From Croceicoccus sediminis (lineage in GTDB: Bacteria; Pseudomonadota; Alphaproteobacteria; Sphingomonadales; Sphingomonadaceae), in assembly GCF_007570835.1 (NCBI RefSeq), contig NZ_SUNC01000002.1, positions 372,001-436,000 on the forward strand: DNA of 64,000 bases. The letters run 5' to 3'. The notes under the pieces are model-generated. The model was not told the DNA's origin. It ran no database searches and worked only from the letters and a program-made list of their open reading frames with translations. Numbering within the stretch: the stretch's first letter is position 1; every line of letters starts with the position of its first letter. This document shows, in pieces, positions 9,525-18,167 of the stretch. The position numbers and the translations under genes are program-made.

Positions 9525-11723
9525 TTGGCTAGCACGTCGAACGCCCCGGTCCCCATGAACCCGATCCACGGGCCGATCGATCCCTATGAAGCAGGGAAGG
9601 GCGGCACGATCGGCGAACTGGTGCGCTATGGCCTGGCGCTGGTCCGCAGGAACATCATCCCGATCGCGCTGATCATGGCGGCGATGGTGGCCATCGCGGT
9701 CGTCACCACGATGCTCGACACGCCGCGCTATACCGCGACGGCGACGATCCAGATCAACGACCAGAGCGAGAACGTGCTGGGCGAGGAACTGGACAGCGAA
9801 AGCAACGTCAACAGCGGCTGGGACGTCGACCGTTTTCTCAACACCCAGCTCGAGATTTTGAAGAGCCGCGATGTCGCACTGCGCGTGGCCAACGCGCTCG
9901 ACCTCTACGAGGACGAGGCGTTTTACGCCGCGATGGAAGTCGAATTGCCCGCAGAAGGCATGACCCGCGCCATACGCGAGGACCTGACCGTGGGCCTTCT
10001 GCGCGGCAATATGTCGAGCGACCTGCCGCGCGAAAGCCGTATCGCGCGCATCAGCTTCACCAGTGCGAACCCCGACCTTTCGGCCAGGATCGCCAACGAG
10101 TTCGCGACCCAGTTCATCCAGTCGAGCCTGCAGCGTCGCTACGACAGTTCGTCCTATGCGCGCGAATTCATTTCCGAACAGCTCGGCGAAGCGCGTGCCC
10201 AGCTCGAAACTTCGGAGCGCGAGCTGAACGCCTATGCCCGCCAGGCCGGCCTGATCCGCGGGCGCGGTTCGATGAGCGACGGCGACACGACGTCGAACAG
10301 CGTGACTGCGAGCAGTCTCGTCCAGCTGAACGAGGCGGCAAACCGCGCGCGGGCCGAACGTATCGAACTCGAAGCCCGCTGGCGCGCCGAGGCGGCCCAG
10401 CCGCTGCTGTCGTCGACGACCGTTCTGGCCAATCCCACCGTGCAGAGCCTCATGACCGAGCGTGCGCGCATCGATTCCCAGGTCAAGACGCTGCGCGCCC
10501 GTTATCTCGACGACTATCCCGAGATCGTCGAGCTTCAGACCCAGCGCGAGGAACTGACCAACCAGATCCGCAGCGTCGCCCAATCGGTGCGCGATGGCGT
10601 GCGCGGAGAATACCTCGCCGCGAGCGAGGCCGAGCGCCAGCTCCGCAACCAGGTCGGCGCACTTCAGGGCGACACGCTGGCAGAACAGGACCGTTCGGTG
10701 CGCTACAATACGCTGGCGCGCGAGGCGGATACGGCGCGCTCCATCTATGAAGGGCTGCTGCAGCGCTTCCGTGAACTGAACGCTTCGGCTGGCATTGCGA
10801 ACAGCAACCTGTCGATCGTCGACACAGCGCAAATCCCGACGGGCCAGTCGTCGCCGAACCTGTTCAAGAACCTGCTGATCGCTCTTCTGCTGGGCGCGAT
10901 GCTCTCGGCTGCGTACGTGTTCCTGCGCGATCAGCTGGACGATCTGATCCGCATTCCCGAAGACGTACAGGGCAAGGTCAAGCTGCCGCTGCTGGGGGTC
11001 ATTCCGGTCTCCGACGAGCATACGCCCGAAGAGGATATGCTCGATCCCAAGTCGCCAATGTCGGAAGCCTACAACTCGCTGCGTGGCCAGCTGCTCTATT
11101 CGACGGCCGATGGTCTGCCCAAGGTGCTGCTCGTCACCAGTTCGCAGCCGTCCGAGGGTAAGTCCACGACGAGTAACGCGATCGCCTATTCGCTCGCCCG
11201 CATGGGCAAGCGCGTGGTGCTGATCGATGCCGACCTTCGCCGCCCGTCGGAGCACAAGCGCCATTCGCTACCCAACAAACACGGTCTTTCGGGCCTGCTG
11301 ACCGGCGTCGACACGATCGGCGCGGAAACGGTGCACGAAGTGGCCGAGAACCTGTCGGTCATAACCTCGGGGCCGATCCCGCCGAGCCCGACCGAGCTGT
11401 TGGCAGGGCCACGTCTTGCAGGCCTGCTGGAAGAGCTTTCGGCAAGCTTCGAATGCATCATCCTCGACAGCCCGCCGATCCTCGGCCTTGCCGACGCGCC
11501 GGTCATCAGCGGCCTTGCCGACGGCGTGCTGTTCGTGATCGAATCCGATCGCGGTCGCGCCGGACAGCTGCGCACCGCGCTGCAGCGCCTGCGCGCGATG
11601 GACCCGGTGATCCTGGGCGCGGTGCTGACCAAGTTCGATTCCCGCAAGGGGGCGAACCTCTATTCCGAATATTACGGCTACGAATACTATCGCTACCAAA
11701 GCTCGAGCGATGGCACGGCCTGA
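9525..11723 (+). CDS. Wzz-type polysaccharide copolymerase with fused tyrosine autokinase
   Basis: The 732-residue inner-membrane protein has an N-terminal Wzz domain with a first membrane segment near residues 40-65 and a second near 450. A long coiled-coil periplasmic region lies between them, and a BY-kinase domain makes up the C-terminus. Walker A is SSQPSEGKST with Lys546, Walker A' is VVLIDADLRRPS, and Walker B is CIILDSPP. The C-terminal tail carries a seven-Tyr cluster (YSEYYGYEYYRY), the usual autophosphorylation sites. It controls chain length and export of the polymer. The chosen start is TTG at 9525, because the next ATG (9555) lacks a ribosome-binding site; the true start is uncertain. 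Confidence 0.94.
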   Translation: MASTSNAPVPMNPIHGPIDPYEAGKGGTIGELVRYGLALVRRNIIPIALIMAAMVAIAVVTTMLDTPRYTATATIQINDQSENVLGEELDSESNVNSGWDVDRFLNTQLEILKSRDVALRVANALDLYEDEAFYAAMEVELPAEGMTRAIREDLTVGLLRGNMSSDLPRESRIARISFTSANPDLSARIANEFATQFIQSSLQRRYDSSSYAREFISEQLGEARAQLETSERELNAYARQAGLIRGRGSMSDGDTTSNSVTASSLVQLNEAANRARAERIELEARWRAEAAQPLLSSTTVLANPTVQSLMTERARIDSQVKTLRARYLDDYPEIVELQTQREELTNQIRSVAQSVRDGVRGEYLAASEAERQLRNQVGALQGDTLAEQDRSVRYNTLAREADTARSIYEGLLQRFRELNASAGIANSNLSIVDTAQIPTGQSSPNLFKNLLIALLLGAMLSAAYVFLRDQLDDLIRIPEDVQGKVKLPLLGVIPVSDEHTPEEDMLDPKSPMSEAYNSLRGQLLYSTADGLPKVLLVTSSQPSEGKSTTSNAIAYSLARMGKRVVLIDADLRRPSEHKRHSLPNKHGLSGLLTGVDTIGAETVHEVAENLSVITSGPIPPSPTELLAGPRLAGLLEELSASFECIILDSPPILGLADAPVISGLADGVLFVIESDRGRAGQLRTALQRLRAMDPVILGAVLTKFDSRKGANLYSEYYGYEYYRYQSSSDGTA

Positions 11724-12846
11724 CAGGTCCGCGTCACCGGCGCGAGGGACCTTGCGCTGGATCGTCGCGGCTGGCGCGCTGGTCTATGCGGTCGCTGCGC
11801 TCGGCAGCGGCCTGGACCGGATCGCGGGGCGCGAGATCATGGCCGAGAGCGCGGTTCCGGCCATATTCCGCAGCGAGGCCGATGTGGCCCGCGCAAGGCT
11901 GGCGGTATCCCGTCAGGATGGCGAGGCGGCTGTGGATGCCGGACAGGATGCGGTTCGCAAGCAGCCGTTCTATGGCGTTGGCGCGGGCATGTTGGCCAGC
12001 GGATACCTGCTGTCGGGCGATACGGCGAGGGCCGATGCCGCCTTCCGAGTGTCCGCGGCAGGCGGCTGGCGCGAACCGGCGACGCAGCTTTACTGGGCGC
12101 AGCAGACCATCGATCTGGGCGAATACGATCTGGCCGCCGCGCGCATCGACGCGATCCTGAGAGCGCACCCGATCCTGCCGCAAGCCGACGAACTGCGCGC
12201 CGAACTCGAAGCCAGTCCCGAAGGGCGCGAGGCACTTGCCGCCCGCCTTGCCGAGCAGCCGGTCTGGCTCCTGCCATACCTGACGCTGGGCGCGGAAACG
12301 CCGGACGCGACTGCGGCGGCGCGTACCGACGTTCTTGAGCGTCTTGCAAACCGGTCGGGTCCGCTCGGCTGCGAGAAGATCGACATGACGGCGACGGCCC
12401 TGGTGAAGCGCTCGCTCTGGGATGAGGCAGAGGCGGTCTGGCTGGCGCACTGCCCCGATGGCGCCCACCTTGCGCGCAAGATCGATGGCGGCTTTGCGGG
12501 CAGGGCAAAATCGCCTTTCGCTTGGCAATTGGTGCCCAGCGGTGACGTTTCGGTAAGCGAAGATGGCGATGTGCTGCGCGTCGCCAATCGCGGACGGATC
12601 GCCCGGGTCTTCGCCACGCGTCTCGTCCGTTTCGCGGCGGGCAAGGCATCTGTCGAGATCACCAGCGACGGGGCAGGCGGCACGCTCGCCGCCTCGCTCG
12701 ATTGCGGCGCTCCGGCACGACCATCGTTCGGGCGGCAGGACGCGATCCCGGTGCCCGACTGCGCGGTTCAGACGCTCTCGCTTTGGGCAAGGCCGGGAAC
12801 GCAGTTCACGGTGAAGAGCGTGAAGGCGGTCTCAACCGGCTCTTGA
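11710..12846 (+). CDS. TPR-like membrane-anchored protein of the EPS locus
   Basis: The 378-residue protein overlaps the tyrosine kinase gene by 14 bases and so is co-translated with it. It has one N-terminal hydrophobic segment (about residues 15-35). Helical repeats resembling TPRs follow (RARLAVSRQDGEAAVDAGQDAV, LLSGDTARADAAFR, ALIYWAQQ-type helices to about 260), then a C-terminal beta-rich domain with a few cysteines. I do not recognise a named family. Placement after Wza-like and Wzz genes suggests a periplasmic scaffold in polymer export, which is inference. Its end overlaps the convergent acyltransferase gene by 15 bases. Confidence 0.75.
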   Translation: MARPDRSASPARGTLRWIVAAGALVYAVAALGSGLDRIAGREIMAESAVPAIFRSEADVARARLAVSRQDGEAAVDAGQDAVRKQPFYGVGAGMLASGYLLSGDTARADAAFRVSAAGGWREPATQLYWAQQTIDLGEYDLAAARIDAILRAHPILPQADELRAELEASPEGREALAARLAEQPVWLLPYLTLGAETPDATAAARTDVLERLANRSGPLGCEKIDMTATALVKRSLWDEAEAVWLAHCPDGAHLARKIDGGFAGRAKSPFAWQLVPSGDVSVSEDGDVLRVANRGRIARVFATRLVRFAAGKASVEITSDGAGGTLAASLDCGAPARPSFGRQDAIPVPDCAVQTLSLWARPGTQFTVKSVKAVSTGS

Positions 12847-13389
12847 ACGGACCTTCTCGGCAGGGTTGCCGCGATAGATTCCGCCTTCGTCCGCATCGCC
12901 GAACAGAACACCGCGCGCGGAAAGCACCGACCGGTCGGCCATCGTCACTCCGGGCCCGACGAAAGCCTCGGCCGCGACCCAGCAATTGTTGCCGATCACA
13001 ACGGGCTTCAGGACAAGCTGGAAATCCTCGCCGCGAATGTCGTGGCTGCTGGCGCAGACGTGTGCGCGCTGCGAGACGACCGACTTCGCCCCGATCGTGA
13101 TGCGTCCCTGGTTATAGAGGATGGCACCCGGTCCGATCAGCGCGTTGGCGCCGAGTTCGAGGTTGGCGGGGTGCCAGATCCGCACGCTGGCATGGACCCG
13201 CGCGCCGCTCGCAACCCGCGCTCCGAACAGGCGCAGGACCAGTCTCCGCCAGCCGTGCATCGGGGGCGGGGTGAAGCGGCACAGGACCAGCCATGCCGCC
13301 ATCCACACTACGCGAAACAGGCGGTTCGACAGCGGGAAGCTCGCCCCGCCTTCGAGCGGCCGGGTCTCGCTGGCGTCGAGAACTTTCAT
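12832..13389 (-). CDS. Hexapeptide-repeat acyltransferase, WcaF-like
   Basis: The 185-residue product starts at ATG 13389, overlapping the stop of the upstream glycosyltransferase gene as ATGA. It carries left-handed beta-helix hexapeptide turns (RVHASVRIWHPANLELG, LIGPGAILYNQ, ITIGAKSVVSQRAHVCA) with the conserved active-site region SSHDI. It ends PVVIGNNCWVAAEAFVGPGVTM and YRGNPAEKV. This pattern is that of putative colanic-acid acetyltransferases (WcaF/WcaB type). It probably O-acetylates a sugar of the exopolysaccharide from acetyl-CoA in the cytoplasm. An in-frame upstream start would lie inside the neighbouring gene and is less likely. Confidence 0.88.
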   Translation of the reverse strand: MKVLDASETRPLEGGASFPLSNRLFRVVWMAAWLVLCRFTPPPMHGWRRLVLRLFGARVASGARVHASVRIWHPANLELGANALIGPGAILYNQGRITIGAKSVVSQRAHVCASSHDIRGEDFQLVLKPVVIGNNCWVAAEAFVGPGVTMADRSVLSARGVLFGDADEGGIYRGNPAEKVRSRAG

Positions 13390-14537
13390 GCCTTTCCGCC
13401 TCCTTGCGCAACCAGCGTGCCGATCAGGCCGCACCACCTGCGCGACACGGCCGGCGCGCCGAACGGCCCCGATGCCAGCGCGGTTGCGGCGCGGGACATC
13501 TCATTCCATTGCGCGCCCGTCATGTCGAGCGCCTTGACGATCGCATCGGCAATCGTTGCGGCGGTCATGCCGCAGTCGATCGCGGCTCCGGCCTCGAACC
13601 CTTCGGGAAGGTTGCACTCCTCGCTCATCAGCATCGGCGTACCCGCAGCCCATGCCTCCAGCGCGGCGACGGGCAGCCCCTCGCTCAGCGAAGGCAGCAC
13701 CATGAATCGCGAGGTCGAGAGCAGCGCGTCTTTCTCGCCGCCGAAGACCGGCCCGACAAAACGGATACTGTCAGGAGCGGTCTCGAGCCGTAGGTTCAGC
13801 GCCTCGACGTCGCCATCCTCGCCCCATCCGGCCAGTGTCAGCATTGCGCCATCCGGCAGGCGCCGTGCATCGCCCAGCATCTGCCACGCATCGATCAGGG
13901 CCATGAGGTTCTTCTTGGGATGGATGCGCCCGATATAACCGAAGCAGGGTGCCCGGTCCTGCGCCGGAGTATCCGTCACTTGCGGGCCGGGATTGGGAAT
14001 GACGACGCTTGTCACGGCTCCCGCCTCTGCCGCGATGTCTTTCGCCTCGCGTCCGGTCAGGGCATGAAATGCGCTCGCCGCGCGCCAGCTGCGCCTTTCG
14101 TAGCCGGCCCGCGCCAGTGCCTTCTTCCAGCGCCCCCGCGACGTGATCCACGGGTCGAGCATCCCGTGCGCAGAAATGATGTAAGGCCGCCCCGTCCGCC
14201 GCGCCCATGTTGCGCCAGCCGCGGAAGGATACATCCAGATGCCATGCAGGTGCAGCAGGTCGAGGTCTGCCTCAAGCAGCGCATCGACCAGCTTCGGCGC
14301 ATAGCCGACCTGCCCGGGGCCAAGCACCGGCGCCGTCACGAATTCGCATCCGCCCAGCCGGTCGCGGTCCTTGTCCGCGAATTCATCGGCCAGGGCGAAA
14401 ACGCACACTTTCGCGCCCGCCTCTCGCAGCAGCGCGGCGTGGTGGACGACCGCCTCGAACACTCCGCCGCCCAGCCGCGAGGCGCGGGCCGTCAGCAGCC
14501 CGATCCGCAGTCCGGCGATATCGACAGTTCGGTTCAG
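13386..14537 (-). CDS. Family 4 glycosyltransferase with probable CTG start
   Basis: This GT-B enzyme of the EPS locus has the C-terminal GT4 signature (GYIGRIHPKKNLMALIDA, then SLSEGLPVAALEAWAAGTPML with the EX7E-like pair). The first standard start codon, GTG 14462, lies after the start of the N-terminal Rossmann strand. Coding potential continues upstream in frame as RIGLLTARASRLGGG, the expected GT4 N-terminus with its donor-loop glycines. The frame is closed by TAA before any ATG, GTG or TTG. CTG at 14537 has GGAG seven bases upstream and is the best start, giving 383 residues. It is followed directly by the acyltransferase. The sugar and linkage are unknown. Confidence 0.82.
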   Translation of the reverse strand: MNRTVDIAGLRIGLLTARASRLGGGVFEAVVHHAALLREAGAKVCVFALADEFADKDRDRLGGCEFVTAPVLGPGQVGYAPKLVDALLEADLDLLHLHGIWMYPSAAGATWARRTGRPYIISAHGMLDPWITSRGRWKKALARAGYERRSWRAASAFHALTGREAKDIAAEAGAVTSVVIPNPGPQVTDTPAQDRAPCFGYIGRIHPKKNLMALIDAWQMLGDARRLPDGAMLTLAGWGEDGDVEALNLRLETAPDSIRFVGPVFGGEKDALLSTSRFMVLPSLSEGLPVAALEAWAAGTPMLMSEECNLPEGFEAGAAIDCGMTAATIADAIVKALDMTGAQWNEMSRAATALASGPFGAPAVSRRWCGLIGTLVAQGGGKA

Positions 14538-14581
14538 GGGCTCTCTCCCGCAAAAACAGTGTATTTACCGGAATTTGACGC

Positions 14582-14606
14582 ATGCAACGGGCTCTCTCGG
14601 TTGCAT
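14582..14606. promoter_or_regulatory. Inverted repeat in a divergent promoter region
   Basis: ATGCAAC at 14582-14588 is repeated inverted as GTTGCAT at 14600-14606 with an 11-base spacer. It sits between the minus-strand GT4 and the plus-strand operon starting with the gmd remnant. Spacing and place suit a regulator operator for one or both; this is inferred. Confidence 0.3.
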
Positions 14607-14669
14607 GGGCGCGGCATGTGTCGCTAAGTGCGGCTACCTAATCACTTCCACGAACTTGGGAAACGCAAA

Positions 14670-15104
14670 ATGGGCTCGGACCGGAAGGTCGCACTGATCA
14701 CGGGCGTAACCGGACAGGACGGCGCCTACCTTGCCGAACTGCTGCTGGAAAAGGGCTACGAAGTTCACGGCATCGAGCCTAACGATTACGTGCTGGCCAC
14801 CGGAGAGACGACCGAAGTGCGCGAATTCGTGCGCTGGTCGTTCGAGGATGCCGGCATCCCGATCGAGTTCCGCGGCGAAGGTGCGGACGAGAAGGGCTAT
14901 TGTCTCGAAACCGGGCGCTGCCTTGTTGAAGTGGACCCACGCTATTTCCGACCGACCGAAGTGGACCTGCTGCTGGGCGATCCGCGCAAGGCGCACGAAA
15001 AGCTGGGCTGGCGTCATGAAACCAGCGTGCGCGAACTCGCGCGCGAGATGACGCTCGCCGATCTGGACCTGATGCGCGACGCGCCCATCGCCAAGGACGC
15101 CTGA
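14670..15104 (+). pseudogene. gmd: GDP-mannose 4,6-dehydratase remnant with large internal in-frame deletion
   Basis: Only 144 residues remain of an enzyme that is normally about 325-370. Residues 1-35 are a perfect Gmd N-terminus with the nucleotide-binding glycines ([25 protein letters not shown]). From about residue 36 the sequence jumps to the Gmd C-terminus ([39 protein letters not shown]). The missing part includes the catalytic Thr, Glu and Tyr-x-x-x-Lys, so it cannot dehydrate GDP-mannose. The junction lies near 14773-14780, and the frame is kept. Start is ATG 14670 with a GGGA site upstream. The stop still overlaps the next start as TGATG. Confidence 0.88.
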
Positions 15105-16309
15105 TGAATTATCGCATACCGCTGGCCTGCAATTCGATCGGGTCGGCAGAAATCGAGGCCGCGCAGGAAACGCTTGCGTCGGGATTCCTGACGCAGGGCC
15201 GCCGCGTTGCCGAATTCGAGGAACAGCTGGCAAGCTGGCACGGGGTTCGCCATGCGATCTTCGTAAATTCGGGGTCGTCGGCCAATCTTGTCGGGATCGA
15301 GGCACTGGTCATGCTGTCGCGGCTGCGGCCCGATCTCGTGGCGTCGGGCCGCGCGGCAATGCCGGGCGACGAAGTCGTGATCCAGGGGCTGAACTGGCCC
15401 TCCACGATCAAGCCCCTGCTCAATATGGGCTTGAAGCCCGTCTTCTGCGACATCGATCCCGAAAGCCTCAACGCCAGTGTCGAGACGGTAAAGGCCGCCT
15501 GTTCGGATCGCACCCGGCTCGTCATCGCGGTGCCTGTGCTTGGCAATCCCAGCCATGTCGAGGACCTGGCCGCGTTCTGCGCCGAGCGCGAGATCCTGTT
15601 CTTCGAAGATGCCTGCGAAACGATGGGCGCGGTGACCGAGGCAGGGCGCAGGATCGGCACGATTGGTTCGGCCAGCGCCTTCAGCTTCTATTTCTCGCAC
15701 CACATCACCACGATCGAGGGCGGGGCGATCCTGACCGACAGCGACGAGCTGGCCGACATGGCCTATGCGCTGCGCGCGCATGGCTGGTCGCGCAATCTGA
15801 AGCTCGACGGGTTTCTCGACTTCGACAGCGATGCGATCGACCCGCGCTTCTGCTTCGTGCTGCCGGGCTACAACGTGCGCTCGACCGAACTGAATGCGGC
15901 CATCGGGCAGGTGCAGCTGGCGCGGCTGGCTGACCTTGTCGTCGCGCGCCGCCGTATTGCGCAAGGGCGCATTGCGGCGCTGGCGGGCACCGACGCGTGC
16001 GTGCCGGGGGCCGAGATCGCCGACCGGCACAGCTGGATGACGACGCCGGTGATCTTCCCCAGCCGCGAACACCGAATCGCGGCGCAGCAGTCGCTTGAGG
16101 AAACGGGTGTCGAAACCCGCCCGATCATCGTCGGGAACCTGCTGCGGCATCCCGTCTCGCGCATGTTCGAACTTTCCGATCACCAATCGGACCTGCCGCA
16201 TTGCGATGCGACGTTCGATCGCGGGCTGATGCTGGGCCTCAACCCCAACGCCACGGACGAGGACGAGGCTTTCGTCTGCGAGGCGCTGCAGCGCGCGGCG
16301 AGGGGCTGA
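15104..16309 (+). CDS. PLP-dependent sugar 3-dehydratase (ColD/E1-like) of the DegT/DnrJ fold
   Basis: The 401-residue protein belongs to the DegT/DnrJ/EryC1/StrS group acting on nucleotide-linked keto sugars. The usual PLP-anchoring Lys (as in NKTITTGEGG of perosamine synthase) is replaced by His: the segment reads FYFSHHITTIEGG, with His199 at the Lys position. The same change marks ColD (GDP-4-keto-6-deoxymannose 3-dehydratase) and the E1 dehydrase RfbH, which remove the C3 hydroxyl instead of aminating C4. I therefore call a 3-deoxygenating dehydratase, not an aminotransferase. It is coupled by TGATG to the gmd remnant, the gene of the enzyme that makes the ColD substrate. Substrate remains inferred. 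Confidence 0.75.
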   Translation: MNYRIPLACNSIGSAEIEAAQETLASGFLTQGRRVAEFEEQLASWHGVRHAIFVNSGSSANLVGIEALVMLSRLRPDLVASGRAAMPGDEVVIQGLNWPSTIKPLLNMGLKPVFCDIDPESLNASVETVKAACSDRTRLVIAVPVLGNPSHVEDLAAFCAEREILFFEDACETMGAVTEAGRRIGTIGSASAFSFYFSHHITTIEGGAILTDSDELADMAYALRAHGWSRNLKLDGFLDFDSDAIDPRFCFVLPGYNVRSTELNAAIGQVQLARLADLVVARRRIAQGRIAALAGTDACVPGAEIADRHSWMTTPVIFPSREHRIAAQQSLEETGVETRPIIVGNLLRHPVSRMFELSDHQSDLPHCDATFDRGLMLGLNPNATDEDEAFVCEALQRAARG

Positions 16310-16311
16310 CG

Positions 16312-17148
16312 ATGCGGGTGGGCCTGACCGGAGCGACGGGCACTCTCGGCAGGCACGTGCTGGCCGCGCTTCGCGGCAGGGGTATCGAACCCGATGTGTT
16401 CACCGGCGATGTCACCGATGCACCTGTTACTGCCAGCTGGGCGCAAGCGTGTGGTCTCGTGATCCACTGCGCCGCGATGGTGCCGGTGCGCGAGGTCGAG
16501 GCCGATCCGGCACGCGCGCTTGCCGTCAATGCAGGCGGGACGATCAATATCGCGACGGGCCTGGCACGAACGGGCGGGCGGCTCGCGCTCGTTTCCACCA
16601 GCCATGTTTATGAACCCTCCGACGATCCGATCGCCGAGGATGGCGCGCTTGGCCCTGCGACCGCCTATGGCATGACCAAGCTGGATGCAGAAAACTGGGC
16701 GCGGCGCATGCTCCCCGATGCGCTGGTACTTCGTCTGTTCAGCTATTTCGATGCGCGGCAGGACCCGTTGTTCGTGGTGCCTGCGCTGGCCTTCCGGATC
16801 GAGCGGGCTGCGCAGGGCGAGTCGCTCGACCTGTTCGGAGCAGACAGCACCCGCGACATGGCCGATGCGGCCTGGCTGGCAGGGCGTCTTGTAGATCTCG
16901 CGCTAGGATCGGCGACGGGGGCGGTCAACGTGTGCACCGGGCGCGGCTTTGCCATTCGCGACCTTGCCGCACGGCTCGCTGCCGCGATGGGGCGCAGCGA
17001 TGTCAGCTTCGTGCCGGCCGGAACGGGCCGCAATGCGCTGGTCGGCGCGAACGGGAAGATGTGCAGCCTGTTGCCCGAACTTCCGCCGTTCGATCTGGAC
17101 GAAGCGCTTGCCGCCTTCGTCGAAGCGCGGGAAAAGGCAGGGGCATGA
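16312..17148 (+). CDS. NAD(P)-dependent epimerase/dehydratase family SDR (sugar ketoreductase?)
   Basis: The 278-residue extended SDR starts at ATG 16312, two bases after the previous stop. It shows the cofactor motif GLTGATGTLGR (residues 4-14), the strand ending VIHCAAMVPV, a Ser/Thr-rich LVSTSHVYEP and the catalytic pair in AYGMTK (Tyr-x-x-x-Lys). It lacks the long substrate loop of 4,6-dehydratases, and resembles RmlD-like 4-ketoreductases in size. Placed directly after the ColD-like gene, it could reduce the 4-keto-3,6-dideoxy product. This is inference from context. It overlaps the following GT2 gene as ATGA. Confidence 0.75.
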   Translation: MRVGLTGATGTLGRHVLAALRGRGIEPDVFTGDVTDAPVTASWAQACGLVIHCAAMVPVREVEADPARALAVNAGGTINIATGLARTGGRLALVSTSHVYEPSDDPIAEDGALGPATAYGMTKLDAENWARRMLPDALVLRLFSYFDARQDPLFVVPALAFRIERAAQGESLDLFGADSTRDMADAAWLAGRLVDLALGSATGAVNVCTGRGFAIRDLAARLAAAMGRSDVSFVPAGTGRNALVGANGKMCSLLPELPPFDLDEALAAFVEAREKAGA

Positions 17149-18167
17149 TCGACGTTGCTTTCTTCGTCCCCACGCTCAACCGCAACCCGATGGTCCTGCG
17201 GGCGGTCCACTCGTGCATTGCCGCGATCGAACACGCGGGCGTCACGGGACGTGTCATCGTGCTCGATTCCAAGAGCGACGACGGATCGTGGGAAGCGCTG
17301 AACGCGGTGTTCGGAGACGACCTGCGCGTCGAACTGCGGCAGAACGAACGCGGCCTTGGCCCCACGAAAAGCTGGTGCGACAACGTGGCAGGGTTCGAGG
17401 CAGCCTATGCGACGTTCCTGTGGTCCGACGATTATGTCGCGCGTGAATTCCTCACCGAACTCCTGCCGCCCTTGCGCGAAGGCGCGGCGGTTGCGATCGG
17501 GCACGGAAAGATCCGTCCGGCGGAGTGCGAGGAGCCGCTGTCGCAGGAAGGGCGGCGCGGCGCGCTTCCTGCAGACACGGTCGCTTCGGCCTATTTCCTG
17601 AAGGGCACGCCCGACGGCGATCCGCTCCAGGTCAGTCCGGCCTGCGCGCTGTTTCCGCACGCGGCGGTCTCGTCATGGCTGGGCCGTGTCGAGGGGATGT
17701 CGCGCGCAAACGGTCTACGCGAATATTTCCTGTGGCGACGGGCCATCGGGCCTGATCTCCTGCTGTTCTTCATCGCGCTGGGCGGCGTGAAAGACACGGT
17801 CTTCCGCACCCAGGCCGAAGTCGCGCAGTTCTCTGCGCATGAAGGCTCGATCACTATATCGTCCTCACCGTGGTTCCTGACGATGGGTTACTGGCTGGCG
17901 CGCTGTATCGCCTTTTGCGAGGCGGACCTCGATTTCGGCGCGGCAGACCGCCATGCCATCGCTGCCGAGCTTTTCGTACAGGGTATCGTCCTGAAGCGCC
18001 GTGCACCCGACGAATTGCCGGGCTTTGGCGACAGGAGCGCGGTGCGAGAGGCGATTTCGCGCGAAATGGAAGCGGTGCGCGCCGCTGCGGGCAAGAGCAT
18101 CGCCAGCCCGGTGATGCTGCGCCCGGCATGGCAGGCGCTGCGCCGCCGGATGGGTAGCGCGGGATGA
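17145..18167 (+). CDS. Family 2-like glycosyltransferase
   Basis: The 340-residue protein starts at ATG 17145, inside the ATGA overlap with the SDR gene. The N-terminus (VAFFVPTLNRNPMVLRAV, then VIVLDSKSDDGSWE, and FLWSDDYV with the DDY metal-binding acidic motif near residue 93) is a GT-A, GT2-type fold. The C-terminal half is helical and ends with a basic tail, without obvious membrane spans. It should add one sugar to the lipid-linked repeat in the cytoplasm. Donor and linkage cannot be told. Confidence 0.82.
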   Translation: MIDVAFFVPTLNRNPMVLRAVHSCIAAIEHAGVTGRVIVLDSKSDDGSWEALNAVFGDDLRVELRQNERGLGPTKSWCDNVAGFEAAYATFLWSDDYVAREFLTELLPPLREGAAVAIGHGKIRPAECEEPLSQEGRRGALPADTVASAYFLKGTPDGDPLQVSPACALFPHAAVSSWLGRVEGMSRANGLREYFLWRRAIGPDLLLFFIALGGVKDTVFRTQAEVAQFSAHEGSITISSSPWFLTMGYWLARCIAFCEADLDFGAADRHAIAAELFVQGIVLKRRAPDELPGFGDRSAVREAISREMEAVRAAAGKSIASPVMLRPAWQALRRRMGSAG

